Assembly (NCBI GenBank): GCA_946625225.1
Contig: CAMOTA010000087.1
Coordinates: 1-11,499 of the forward strand
DNA length: 11,499 bases
DNA from: UBA9715 sp003452695
GTDB taxonomy: Bacteria; Actinomycetota; Coriobacteriia; Coriobacteriales; Eggerthellaceae
Direction: 5' to 3'
Shown here in pieces: positions 6,181 to 11,499 of this stretch. Each line of letters begins with the position of its first letter. Positions within the stretch are counted from its first letter, which is position 1. Position numbers and translations under genes: made by a program. The notes beneath the pieces are model-generated. The model worked only from the letters and a program-made list of their open reading frames with translations, was not told the origin of the DNA and did not search any database.

Positions 6181-7461
6181 CTACACGCCCATCGTGTTGT
6201 TCTTCTCGTACTTCGTCATCAGGCCCTTGTAGAAATCCGCGTTCTCGCCGCGGTCGATGAGGGTCTGCAGCGCCGTCTTGTAGATGGTTGAATCCATATG
6301 CTCCAGGATAAGGTCCTTGTCGGGGTCCTGGATGTCGCCGTTGTCTATCATATCGCCGTAGAAGTCGTACACGTCGTTGGTGCGCGGATCCATTTCGAAC
6401 TGCATGGCGGCCACGTAGTCGCCCAGGCCATAGGTTATGGCCTCGCAGAAATCCTGCGGCTGGCCGGAGTAGGCCATGATGTCCTGCACGACGCCTTCCT
6501 TGTCGTTGGCGATGTCGTACATGGCCCGGATGTTCGCAATCTCGAACTTCACGAGCTGCGACTTCTTCTCCTCGAAGGCCTTGCGGTTCGTGGACTGGCG
6601 GCAGCACGGGAACTCGTGGCCGATCAGGTCCTGCGGCTGGAAGGCCACGGCCAGCTTGCCGCCCTGGGTGAACTGGTAGCCCTGGCCGCTGTTCACGAAG
6701 CACATGTCCACTTCGCCGTTCTCGACCGCCGCCGCCTCGGCAGCCATGCTCTCCAGCAGGATGAAGGCCACGTCGGCGGTGCCGTTGTCCACATCTTCGG
6801 GCTTGTCGCCGATCTTCAGGCCCTGCTTGCGCAGCCAGGACTTCGTGACCATGTGGCCGGTCTCCATGCGGAAGCAGGCGATCTTCTTGCCCTTGAAGTC
6901 CTCGGCGGTCTTGTACTTGTCCTTGTTCTCGGCAAGCACGAGCGCTTCGGAGCCGTTGGTCACGGTGCCGCCGAAGATGACGAGGTCGTCGCCTTGGCCG
7001 ACATAGGTGCACGTGGGGATGGAGCCGAAGGGCAGCACGTCCACGGTTCCATCGGAAAGCATCGGCATAGCCTCGGGGAAGCCGCCGGACACCACCTCGG
7101 GGGTCCCGATGTTCAGCTTCTCGTCGGTGTAGTAGCCACGCTGGTTGGCCACGATGATGCAGGCTATCTTCGCATCCTTGCCGAGCAACACGAGCTTCAG
7201 GTCTTCCATGGCGTCGTTCACCGTAATGACCGCCGCCGATGCAGACGCGCTGGCCGACGCGCTGGCAGACGCGCTGGCCGACGACGCGCTGGATGCTGCG
7301 GCGCTGGCAGACGCGCTGGATGCTGCGGCGCTGGATGCTGCACTGGAAGAGGCCTGGCCGCCGCAACCGGCGAGCAGAGCGCCCGCGCCGAGCATGAAAG
7401 CCGCCGTGGCGCTGCCCGTTATGAAAGAGCGCCTGGAAAGATTCGAACCCTGAAGTGACAT
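6181..7461 (-). CDS. Tat-exported lipoprotein, ABC transporter substrate-binding protein (NMT1/THI5-like)
   Basis: This 426-residue protein is the substrate-binding component of the importer, predicted to be anchored on the outer face of the membrane. The N-terminus has a twin-arginine motif (NLSRRSFITG, R10-R11), a hydrophobic stretch and a lipobox ending LLAGC (C33). A Ser/Ala-only linker of about 40 residues (37-77) follows, then the periplasmic-binding-protein-type fold. Family features include IACIIVANQRGYYTDEKLN near 98-116, GTVDVLPFGSIP, AEDFKGKKIACFR, and FPCCRQS with adjacent C286 and C287. The ligand cannot be read from sequence; nitrate, sulfonates, thiamine precursors and small aromatic acids are all handled by relatives. 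The ATG at 7461 has AAAGGA nine bases upstream. Folded export by Tat is unusual for this family outside Actinobacteria and might reflect a bound cofactor or simply lineage habit. Confidence 0.92.
   Translation of the reverse strand: MSLQGSNLSRRSFITGSATAAFMLGAGALLAGCGGQASSSAASSAAASSASASAAASSASSASASASASASASASAAVITVNDAMEDLKLVLLGKDAKIACIIVANQRGYYTDEKLNIGTPEVVSGGFPEAMPMLSDGTVDVLPFGSIPTCTYVGQGDDLVIFGGTVTNGSEALVLAENKDKYKTAEDFKGKKIACFRMETGHMVTKSWLRKQGLKIGDKPEDVDNGTADVAFILLESMAAEAAAVENGEVDMCFVNSGQGYQFTQGGKLAVAFQPQDLIGHEFPCCRQSTNRKAFEEKKSQLVKFEIANIRAMYDIANDKEGVVQDIMAYSGQPQDFCEAITYGLGDYVAAMQFEMDPRTNDVYDFYGDMIDNGDIQDPDKDLILEHMDSTIYKTALQTLIDRGENADFYKGLMTKYEKNNTMGV
7241..7345 (-). repeat. Tandem 12/15-bp repeats encoding the Ser/Ala linker
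   Basis: On the plus strand the 105 bases resolve into 12-base (GCAGACGCGCTG or GCCGACGCGCTG) and 15-base (GATGCTGCGGCGCTG) units in the order 12-12-12-15-15-12-15-12. Every unit is a multiple of three, so gain or loss of units changes only the length of the Ser/Ala linker between the lipid anchor and the binding domain. This is a candidate for length variation between strains. Confidence 0.85.
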
Positions 7462-7518
7462 TGTCTCTGATCCTTTCTCGCAAAACCCGCTTCGTCCCTA
7501 CGGGCTTACGAGAACAGA

Positions 7519-7547
7519 ACTATAGCACGAACCCAGATATTTGACGA
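7519..7547 (-). promoter_or_regulatory. Predicted promoter of the ABC transporter operon
   Basis: Reading the minus strand, TCGTCA (7547-7542, four of six matches to TTGACA) and TATAGT (7524-7519, five of six matches to TATAAT) are separated by 17 bases. The leader of about 50 bases to the ATG at 7461 contains a weak 4-bp hairpin (7486-7489 with 7501-7504) whose 3' arm is followed by TTTT. The box scores are decent and no better candidate is seen in this intergenic region. Confidence 0.55.
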
Positions 7548-7552
7548 TATCT
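7535..7552. promoter_or_regulatory. Candidate operator dyad overlapping the -35 box
   Basis: AGATAT (7535-7540) and ATATCT (7547-7552) form a perfect inverted repeat around TTGACG. The dyad overlaps the predicted -35 box of the ABC operon, so a dimeric protein bound here would be expected to block RNA polymerase. No regulator gene is intact in this window, and the role is inferred. Confidence 0.4.
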
Positions 7553-7899
7553 ATTACTTTACCTACACCCACTATGGAACTGCAGCGTGTTACTGCCCAC
7601 GGCCCACGGCCTGCAGCTGTTGCTTTTCACGGTCCGGCCAGACGCTCGATGCGGCAGAGATCGTAAACGACGTTCAAACCGCGCAGGCCGACACCTACTC
7701 CGCCGGCAACCAGAATGCCGATATCCTGGGATCATCCGACTTGCGTGGCACCGGATGCTTCTTTATTTTCACGAACGGGCATATCGCCAGAATCGCAGCA
7801 TGTTCCCCCACTCCGTGCATCCCGCAGGTGCACGAGCGGCATCGCGACTGCGACGAGAGCGCGCCACGGGTAACTCCCCCGGTGAAAACAACGGATACG
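7553..7899. other. Middle of the divergent intergenic region; possible decayed coding stretch
   Basis: No intact gene is supported. On the plus strand one frame is open from about 7459 and reads protein-like sequence at about 7636-7790, such as LDAAEIVNDVQTAQADTYSA and GTGCFFIFTNGHIARI, with codon choice resembling that of neighbouring genes. There is no convincing start or ribosome binding site, and the frame runs out of step with the esterase gene. I do not recognise the family. It may be the remnant of a gene that once lay between the two divergent units. Confidence 0.3.
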
Positions 7900-7932
7900 T
7901 TTCAGGCGCCTTTCAGCCGTGAACCTTATACT
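7900..7932 (+). promoter_or_regulatory. Candidate activator-dependent promoter of the tannase-like gene
   Basis: A good -10 box TATACT (7927-7932) lies 31 bases before the ATG at 7964. No recognisable -35 hexamer lies 16-19 bases upstream. Instead TTTCAG occurs twice as a direct repeat with an 11-base period (7900-7905 and 7911-7916), one helical turn apart, where an activator would sit. The repeats are seen; activator dependence is inferred. Confidence 0.4.
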
Positions 7933-7963
7933 TTAACCATGACAATCGAAAGGGGAATTCGAG

Positions 7964-9880
7964 ATGAGGACCAATTTGCAAGTATCGAGGCGTGGCTTTC
8001 TCGCAGCTTTGGGGTTCACGGGAGTGGCGAGCGCGGCAATGGCGCTGACGGGATGCGGGCAATCCGGCCAGCAATCCGGCCAGCAGGACTCAGCTTCTGC
8101 GGCGTCGAGCACGGCCGAGGCTCGGCTGAGCGGAAGCCTCTCCGTCGACTCGGCAGCATGGCGCTACGATGCAGACAACGACGTGTATTACCAAATAGGG
8201 CTGCAGTACTGCGAAAACCCGCAAGCTCCCAGCTACGAGAGCATGGGTATCTACGTGCCGGGCGCCTACTTCGAAGCAACCGACAACGGCAACGGCACCT
8301 TCACCTGCACGCCGAGCTCGTCGGGCACCGTCGCCGGTTATACCGCTGCCACGGCGCCCATCGTCATGCCCATTAACACCGCGGGCTATTCTGCGCAGAG
8401 CGCCCCGAGCGAATACAGCTACAACGGGCTGGACAGCTATCTGCAGGCAGGCTTCGTATACGTGTACGCCGGTTGCCGGGGCAGGAAGATGAGCGACAGC
8501 GCCTGCGGAGCCGCACCTTGGGGCGTGACCGACCTGAAAGCGGCCGTGCGCACGCTGCGCTACAACGGAGACGCAATCCCCGGCAACAAGGACCGCATAT
8601 TCAGCTTCGGGCATTCCGGAGGCGGTGCCCAAAGCGCGGTACTCGGCGCTTCGGGCGATGCCCCGGGCTACGAGGGCTACTTGTCCGCCATCGGCGCCCC
8701 GCTGAAGGACGCGAACGGCGCGGCGCTCTCGGACGCCATCTTCGGCGCCATGTGCTGGTGCCCGATAACGTGCCTGACGGAAGCCGATGCCGCCTACGAA
8801 TGGAACATGGGCCAGTTCGCCTCGACCGGAACGCGCGCCGAGGGCACGTTCACCCGCCAGCTGTCGAACGACCTGGCAGCATCGTACGCGGACTTCATCA
8901 ACGCGCTCGGCCTGACCGATGCAGCCGGCACCGCGCTGAAGCTCGAAAGCGGAGGCGAGGGAACGGCCACTTCCGGCAGCTACTACGACTACGTGAAGGG
9001 CCAAGTGGAAACTTCGCTGAACAACTTCCTGGCCGATACCTCGTTTCCCTATACGCCTTCGAACAGCTTCAACGCCGACATGGGCGCCGGAGGCGGCGGG
9101 CGAGGCGCAGATCGCTCGGGCGGCGCGCCCTCGGGCGACATGCCCTCCGGCGGCGCACCTTCGGGCGACATGCCCTCCGGCGGCGCGCCCTCGGGCGACA
9201 GGTCGTTCGGCGGCAGATCCGGCTCGGCTTCCGCAAGCGGAGACGAGACGACGTACGAGACGGCCGCTGCCTACATAGACGCGCTGAACGGCGATAACCC
9301 GTGGATAAACTTCGACGAAGCGGCGGGAACCGCCACGATAACGGGCCTCGCAGGTTTCGTTGCCGCATGCAAGCAGCCCAGCAAGGACGTCGGCGCCTTC
9401 GACGCGCTGGACCGCAGCCAAGCGGAAAACGAGGTGTTCGGCAACGAGAGCACCGAAGGCCTGCACTTCGACGCCACGATGGCCGTGCTGCTGTCCTCCA
9501 ACGCAGACGCATACGCCAAGCTGGAGAACTGGAACGCATCCTACCCCGCCGACTACGCCGACGACCGCGCCACCAAGGACTCCCAGGGCAAGACGTCGGA
9601 CGAGCGCCAGGAGCTCTACGACCCGCTGTACTACCTGAGCGAGGCCTACGAAGGCGCCGGAACGTCCAGGCCGGCGGCGCACTGGCGCATCCGCACGGGC
9701 ATAACCCAGGGCGACACGGCCAGCACGACCGAGATAAACCTGGCACTCGCCGCCGCGGCGAGCAAAGCGGTGGAAGACGTGGACTTCGCGACCGTGTGGG
9801 GCCAGGGACACACGATGGCCGAGCGCACCGGGTCGAGCAGCGACAACTTCATCAGCTGGGTGAACGACTGCTGCAAATAA
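7964..9880 (+). CDS. Tat-exported lipoprotein esterase, subtype B tannase-like
   Basis: This 638-residue alpha/beta hydrolase has a twin-arginine lipoprotein signal: VSRRGFLAAL (R9-R10) and lipobox LTGC (C31). The best match I know is L. plantarum tannase (TanB, 469 residues), a galloyl-ester hydrolase. Shared blocks include GYTAATAPIVMP, GFVYVYAGCRGR, DLKAAVRTLRYN, ENEVFG, HWRIRTG and a C-terminal SWVNDCCK. The nucleophile is S218 in FGHSGGGAQS and the catalytic His is H616 in GQGHTM. K474, E488 and D584 align with the galloyl-contacting Lys343, Glu357 and Asp421 of TanB. The catalytic Asp419 position is Q582. The greater length comes from the export signal, a low-complexity linker and an insertion in the lid domain that includes a Gly-Pro-Ser-Asp repeat (386-415). 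AAAGGGG eight bases upstream supports the ATG at 7964. Action on galloyl esters is inferred; other aromatic esters are possible. Confidence 0.85.
   Translation: MRTNLQVSRRGFLAALGFTGVASAAMALTGCGQSGQQSGQQDSASAASSTAEARLSGSLSVDSAAWRYDADNDVYYQIGLQYCENPQAPSYESMGIYVPGAYFEATDNGNGTFTCTPSSSGTVAGYTAATAPIVMPINTAGYSAQSAPSEYSYNGLDSYLQAGFVYVYAGCRGRKMSDSACGAAPWGVTDLKAAVRTLRYNGDAIPGNKDRIFSFGHSGGGAQSAVLGASGDAPGYEGYLSAIGAPLKDANGAALSDAIFGAMCWCPITCLTEADAAYEWNMGQFASTGTRAEGTFTRQLSNDLAASYADFINALGLTDAAGTALKLESGGEGTATSGSYYDYVKGQVETSLNNFLADTSFPYTPSNSFNADMGAGGGGRGADRSGGAPSGDMPSGGAPSGDMPSGGAPSGDRSFGGRSGSASASGDETTYETAAAYIDALNGDNPWINFDEAAGTATITGLAGFVAACKQPSKDVGAFDALDRSQAENEVFGNESTEGLHFDATMAVLLSSNADAYAKLENWNASYPADYADDRATKDSQGKTSDERQELYDPLYYLSEAYEGAGTSRPAAHWRIRTGITQGDTASTTEINLALAAAASKAVEDVDFATVWGQGHTMAERTGSSSDNFISWVNDCCK
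9119..9208 (+). repeat. Three 30-bp tandem repeats in the esterase lid insertion
   Basis: Three in-frame 30-base units (9119-9148, 9149-9178, 9179-9208) encode GGAPSGDMPS, GGAPSGDMPS and GGAPSGDRSF. The first two differ by only two silent-type changes, pointing to recent duplication. The repeat sits within a Gly-rich flexible stretch (residues about 375-425) absent from TanB, in the part of the protein corresponding to the lid domain. Confidence 0.9.
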
Positions 9881-9890
9881 GGCAGCCGGA

Positions 9891-9960
9891 CCCTGCCCAT
9901 GCGGGAGCGGGCCGCGCGTCGGGCAGGACCCGGTGCGCGGCCCGCTTCTGCATGGGCGGG
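9891..9960. terminator. Long hairpin between convergent genes, probable bidirectional terminator
   Basis: GCCCATGC (9895-9902) pairs with GCATGGGC (9950-9957), and AGCGGGCCGCGC (9906-9917) pairs perfectly with GCGCGGCCCGCT (9935-9946). CGGG (9920-9923) pairs with CCCG (9929-9932) at the tip, and CCC/GGG (9891-9893, 9958-9960) extends the base. At least 24 bp pair with only small internal loops. It lies 11 bases after the esterase stop and 24 bases from the apbE stop. No T-run is present on either side, so it is not a textbook intrinsic terminator. Confidence 0.65.
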
Positions 9961-9983
9961 GTTACCGCGCTCATTCTCGGGGG

Positions 9984-10907
9984 CTACGGCGTGGTGCCAG
10001 ATTCGCAGATGCAGGTGAACGCATAGCCGGGATGCCTTGCCTCGAGGGCCTGCAGGCCCGAAGCGCCGACCATCACGGCCGTCGTGGCCAGCATGTCGGC
10101 CTGCAGCGCGCTCGGGCCGACGACGGTCGCCGACACGACGTCGCTTTCCACGGGCCAACCCGTGGCGGGGTCGACGATGTGCTGGTAGCGCACTCCGTCT
10201 ATTTCGACAAAGCGTTCATAGCTGCCGCTCGTCACGACTGCGCAATCCCGCACTTCCAAGATTATGGGGTCGTGCACGACGCCGTCGGGAATTTTCACGG
10301 AGATGCGCCACGGCCGGCCTTCGGGATGCTGCCCGAGCAGGAACAAGTTACCGCCGAGGTCGATGTCCGCGCACGCAACTCCCTTCGCCCGCAACAGGTC
10401 TGCCACCGCATCCGCGGCAAACCCCTTCGCGGCGCCCCCGACGTCTATCTGGGCGCACGGGTCGTCCTTCACCACGAAGGAGCCATCAACCCGCACCCTT
10501 TCGGCGCCGACATGCGCGAGCGCCGCTGCAATCTGCCGGGCATCCGGAACGCGCTCGGCGTGTTTCCAGGCATAGCTTGCCGGACCTATGGTGAAGTCGA
10601 AGAGCGCTTCGCGTTCGTGAAACGCCTTCATGCCCCGAACCAACGAAGCCGTCCGCTCGTCCACGCGAACGCGGTCGGTCGCAGCGTTCAAGCGCGAGAC
10701 ATCGCTTCGCGCATCGGTGAACGACCAGAGCCCATGCAGTTCCAAGCAGTAGCCACGCCCCGCAAGCAGCAGCTCTTCGGCAGAGCAGGTGCGCGTGAGC
10801 GGGCCGTACACGGTTATCGAGTTGGGCGTGTCGAAACAGCGGAAATCTATGCGACAGCTTTCGTGCTTGCCGTAGGTAATGCAATAATCCCGCGAATAAT
10901 CGGCCAT
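9984..10907 (-). CDS. apbE: FAD:protein FMN transferase (ApbE family), cytosolic
   Basis: This 307-residue enzyme covalently attaches FMN from FAD to Thr/Ser of target flavoproteins. Family motifs seen: WSFTDARSDVSRLN (61-74), FDFTIGPA (103-110), DVGGAAKGFAAD (155-166), DLGGNLFLLG (183-192), VTSGSYERFVEIDGVRYQHI (225-244), VDPATGWP (245-252) and LQADMLATT with the metal-binding D271. There is no signal peptide or lipobox, so unlike many ApbE proteins it should act inside the cell, perhaps on flavoproteins before Tat export. The ATG at 10907 is preferred because the recognisable fold begins soon after it, but only a weak AGGG lies upstream. In-frame ATGs exist farther out (10979, 10967), so the start is uncertain. 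No obvious FMN-acceptor protein is encoded in the window. The small ORF upstream ends seven bases before this start. Confidence 0.93.
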   Translation of the reverse strand: MADYSRDYCITYGKHESCRIDFRCFDTPNSITVYGPLTRTCSAEELLLAGRGYCLELHGLWSFTDARSDVSRLNAATDRVRVDERTASLVRGMKAFHEREALFDFTIGPASYAWKHAERVPDARQIAAALAHVGAERVRVDGSFVVKDDPCAQIDVGGAAKGFAADAVADLLRAKGVACADIDLGGNLFLLGQHPEGRPWRISVKIPDGVVHDPIILEVRDCAVVTSGSYERFVEIDGVRYQHIVDPATGWPVESDVVSATVVGPSALQADMLATTAVMVGASGLQALEARHPGYAFTCICESGTTP

Positions 10908-10914
10908 GGCGACC

Positions 10915-11169
10915 CTAGCTCGCATGCGTTTCGGCATCTTGCCCACCTGTCCGGTCGCGCTTGGCGGCGGAGCTCGATGGGGACGCATGCGTCTGAACGT
11001 CGGTCGCATGCGTTTGGGCGTCGGAAGCGAATCCGGGCGCTCGGAACCGAGGGGCCTCCCGCGCGTTGTGGCCGCGGTCGAGCTCCTGGGCCTTCTCGTA
11101 GATCCCGTTCAGGGAAGCGCGCGTAACCCTGTCGTATGCGTGCTCGGTATCTTCAACTTCCCAGGACAC
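10915..11169 (-). CDS. Small hypothetical protein or remnant upstream of apbE
   Basis: The frame opens after a TAG near 11188 and could start at GTG 11169, giving 84 residues. The first 40 or so (SWEVEDTEHAYDRVTRASLN, then GIYEKAQELDRG) look like ordinary soluble, helical coding sequence. The tail is low-complexity and carries a seven-residue repeat D(A/V)(Q/E)THA(S/T). The stop lies seven bases before the apbE ATG, so the two would be co-transcribed and possibly coupled. There is no Shine-Dalgarno before the GTG. It could therefore be the surviving 3' end of a longer gene whose upstream part is lost, or a repeat-extended C-terminus. I do not recognise the family. Confidence 0.4.
   Translation of the reverse strand: MSWEVEDTEHAYDRVTRASLNGIYEKAQELDRGHNAREAPRFRAPGFASDAQTHATDVQTHASPSSSAAKRDRTGGQDAETHAS
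10921..11025. repeat. Degenerate 21-bp repeats centred on CGCATGCG
   Basis: The palindrome CGCATGCG begins at 10921, 10984 and 11005. Two full 21-base units are adjacent (10984-11004 and 11005-11025), and the third lies exactly three units (63 bases) away. The shared extension is CGCATGCGT(C/T)T(G/C). All copies are in the same minus-strand frame and encode the THA-containing seven-residue repeat of the small ORF. Confidence 0.7.
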
Positions 11170-11240
11170 AGAAAACCGTCGTTTCGCCTACTCACCGCCG
11201 GGCACCCGTGCATCGCCCATTCGAGCGAGCCATTGGTTCG

Positions 11241-11258
11241 GCGCCCCTGCCGGGGCGC
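11241..11258 (-). terminator. GC-rich hairpin after the right-edge gene
   Basis: GCGCCCC (11241-11247) and GGGGCGC (11252-11258) form a perfect 7-bp stem with a TGCC loop, 18 bases beyond the stop of the minus-strand gene at the right edge. No T-run follows, so termination strength is uncertain. Confidence 0.5.
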
Positions 11259-11276
11259 ACGGTGCGGCGCAGCTCG

Positions 11277-11499
11277 CTACAGGGCGCTGTCGGGTTCCAC
11301 TTCCACGGGATCGCGCTCCACCTGCCACTCCTCCATGATAACGCTGCCGCGATACTTGTACAGCCCGTAGATTCCGCAGAACTCGCGGTCGAGCATCGTG
11401 AACGTGCCGCCGATGGAGGTGACGAATTCTGCCGCGTGCGCGTTGAAGCCGCCGCTCGCGAAGACGTAGAGGTTCGCGATGTTGTCGCGGCTGCCGGTC
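11277..11499 (-). CDS. Unidentified protein, C-terminal 73 residues (gene runs off the window)
   Basis: On the minus strand an uninterrupted frame enters at 11499 and ends at the TAG at 11277-11279. It contains NIANLYVFASGGFNAHAAEF, then VTSIGGTFTMLDREFCGIYG, and an acidic tail ending EVEPDSAL. Codon use fits the neighbours. The alternating beta-type LYVFASGGF followed by a helix and another strand loosely recalls the C-terminal nuclease-like domain of prokaryotic AAA ATPases with DUF234/DUF4143-type tails, but this is only a resemblance in pattern. A hairpin 18 bases downstream supports a genuine gene end. Confidence 0.55.
   Translation of the reverse strand, partial: TGSRDNIANLYVFASGGFNAHAAEFVTSIGGTFTMLDREFCGIYGLYKYRGSVIMEEWQVERDPVEVEPDSAL

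Noticed and set aside
7241..7345. CRISPR-like array
   Set aside because: The units are contiguous 12-15-base coding repeats without spacers and encode a Ser/Ala linker.
6020..7483. Alternative minus-strand frame through the binding-protein gene
   Set aside because: It has an Arg/Gly/Gln-rich shadow composition; the accepted frame has Tat motif, lipobox and binding-protein features.
8090..9811. Long minus-strand open frame opposite the esterase gene
   Set aside because: It is antisense to a gene with signal peptide, catalytic motifs and ribosome binding site; the translation has no recognisable domain.
10921..11012. Three CGCATGCG palindromes as an operator array for apbE
   Set aside because: The 21-base period matches an in-frame seven-residue protein repeat, so coding repeat expansion explains the spacing better; a DNA-level role is not excluded.

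Overview
The window looks like a high-GC actinobacterial chromosome from a gut-type member of the Eggerthellaceae (class Coriobacteriia: Eggerthella, Gordonibacter, Adlercreutzia or a relative). This is inferred from GC-rich codon use, Tat-exported lipoproteins (a substrate-binding protein and an esterase), a cytosolic ApbE, a DUF5714 protein and remnants of YheO-type and MocR-type regulators. The genus cannot be fixed from the sequence alone.

Layout, left to right. (1) 90-1912 (+): a promoter, a single-aptamer glycine riboswitch with a hairpin that can mask the ribosome binding site, and an AGCS-family glycine/alanine:cation symporter. (2) 1909-3164: a gene graveyard. It holds the 3' part of a minus-strand ferric-reductase-like membrane protein joined head-to-head to the 3' part of a plus-strand MocR-type aminotransferase regulator, followed at once by a 5'-truncated, twice frameshifted YheO-type HTH regulator. 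(3) 3351-7461 (-): a four-gene operon encoding a Tat lipoprotein substrate-binding protein, an ABC ATPase, a permease (NitT/TauT type) and a Cys-rich DUF5714 protein, with hairpins in two of the intercistronic gaps. (4) 7462-7963: a 502-base divergent intergenic region with a promoter at each end and possible decayed coding sequence in the middle. (5) 7964-9880 (+): an exported Tat lipoprotein alpha/beta hydrolase of the subtype B tannase family. (6) 9891-9960: a long hairpin between convergent genes. (7) 9984-11169 (-): a cytosolic FAD:protein FMN transferase (ApbE) preceded by a small repeat-containing ORF. (8) 11277-11499 (-): the 3' end of an unidentified gene, followed by a terminator-like hairpin.

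How the genes may work together. The tannase-like esterase would sit on the outer face of the membrane and could release gallate or related aromatic acids from polyphenol esters. The divergently transcribed ABC importer could take up a small anionic product. This link is inferred from position only, and the importer's substrate is unknown. The most notable single observation is in the esterase. Compared with Lactiplantibacillus plantarum tannase (recalled from memory), it keeps the nucleophile Ser, the catalytic His and all three galloyl-contacting residues, but the catalytic Asp position is Gln.
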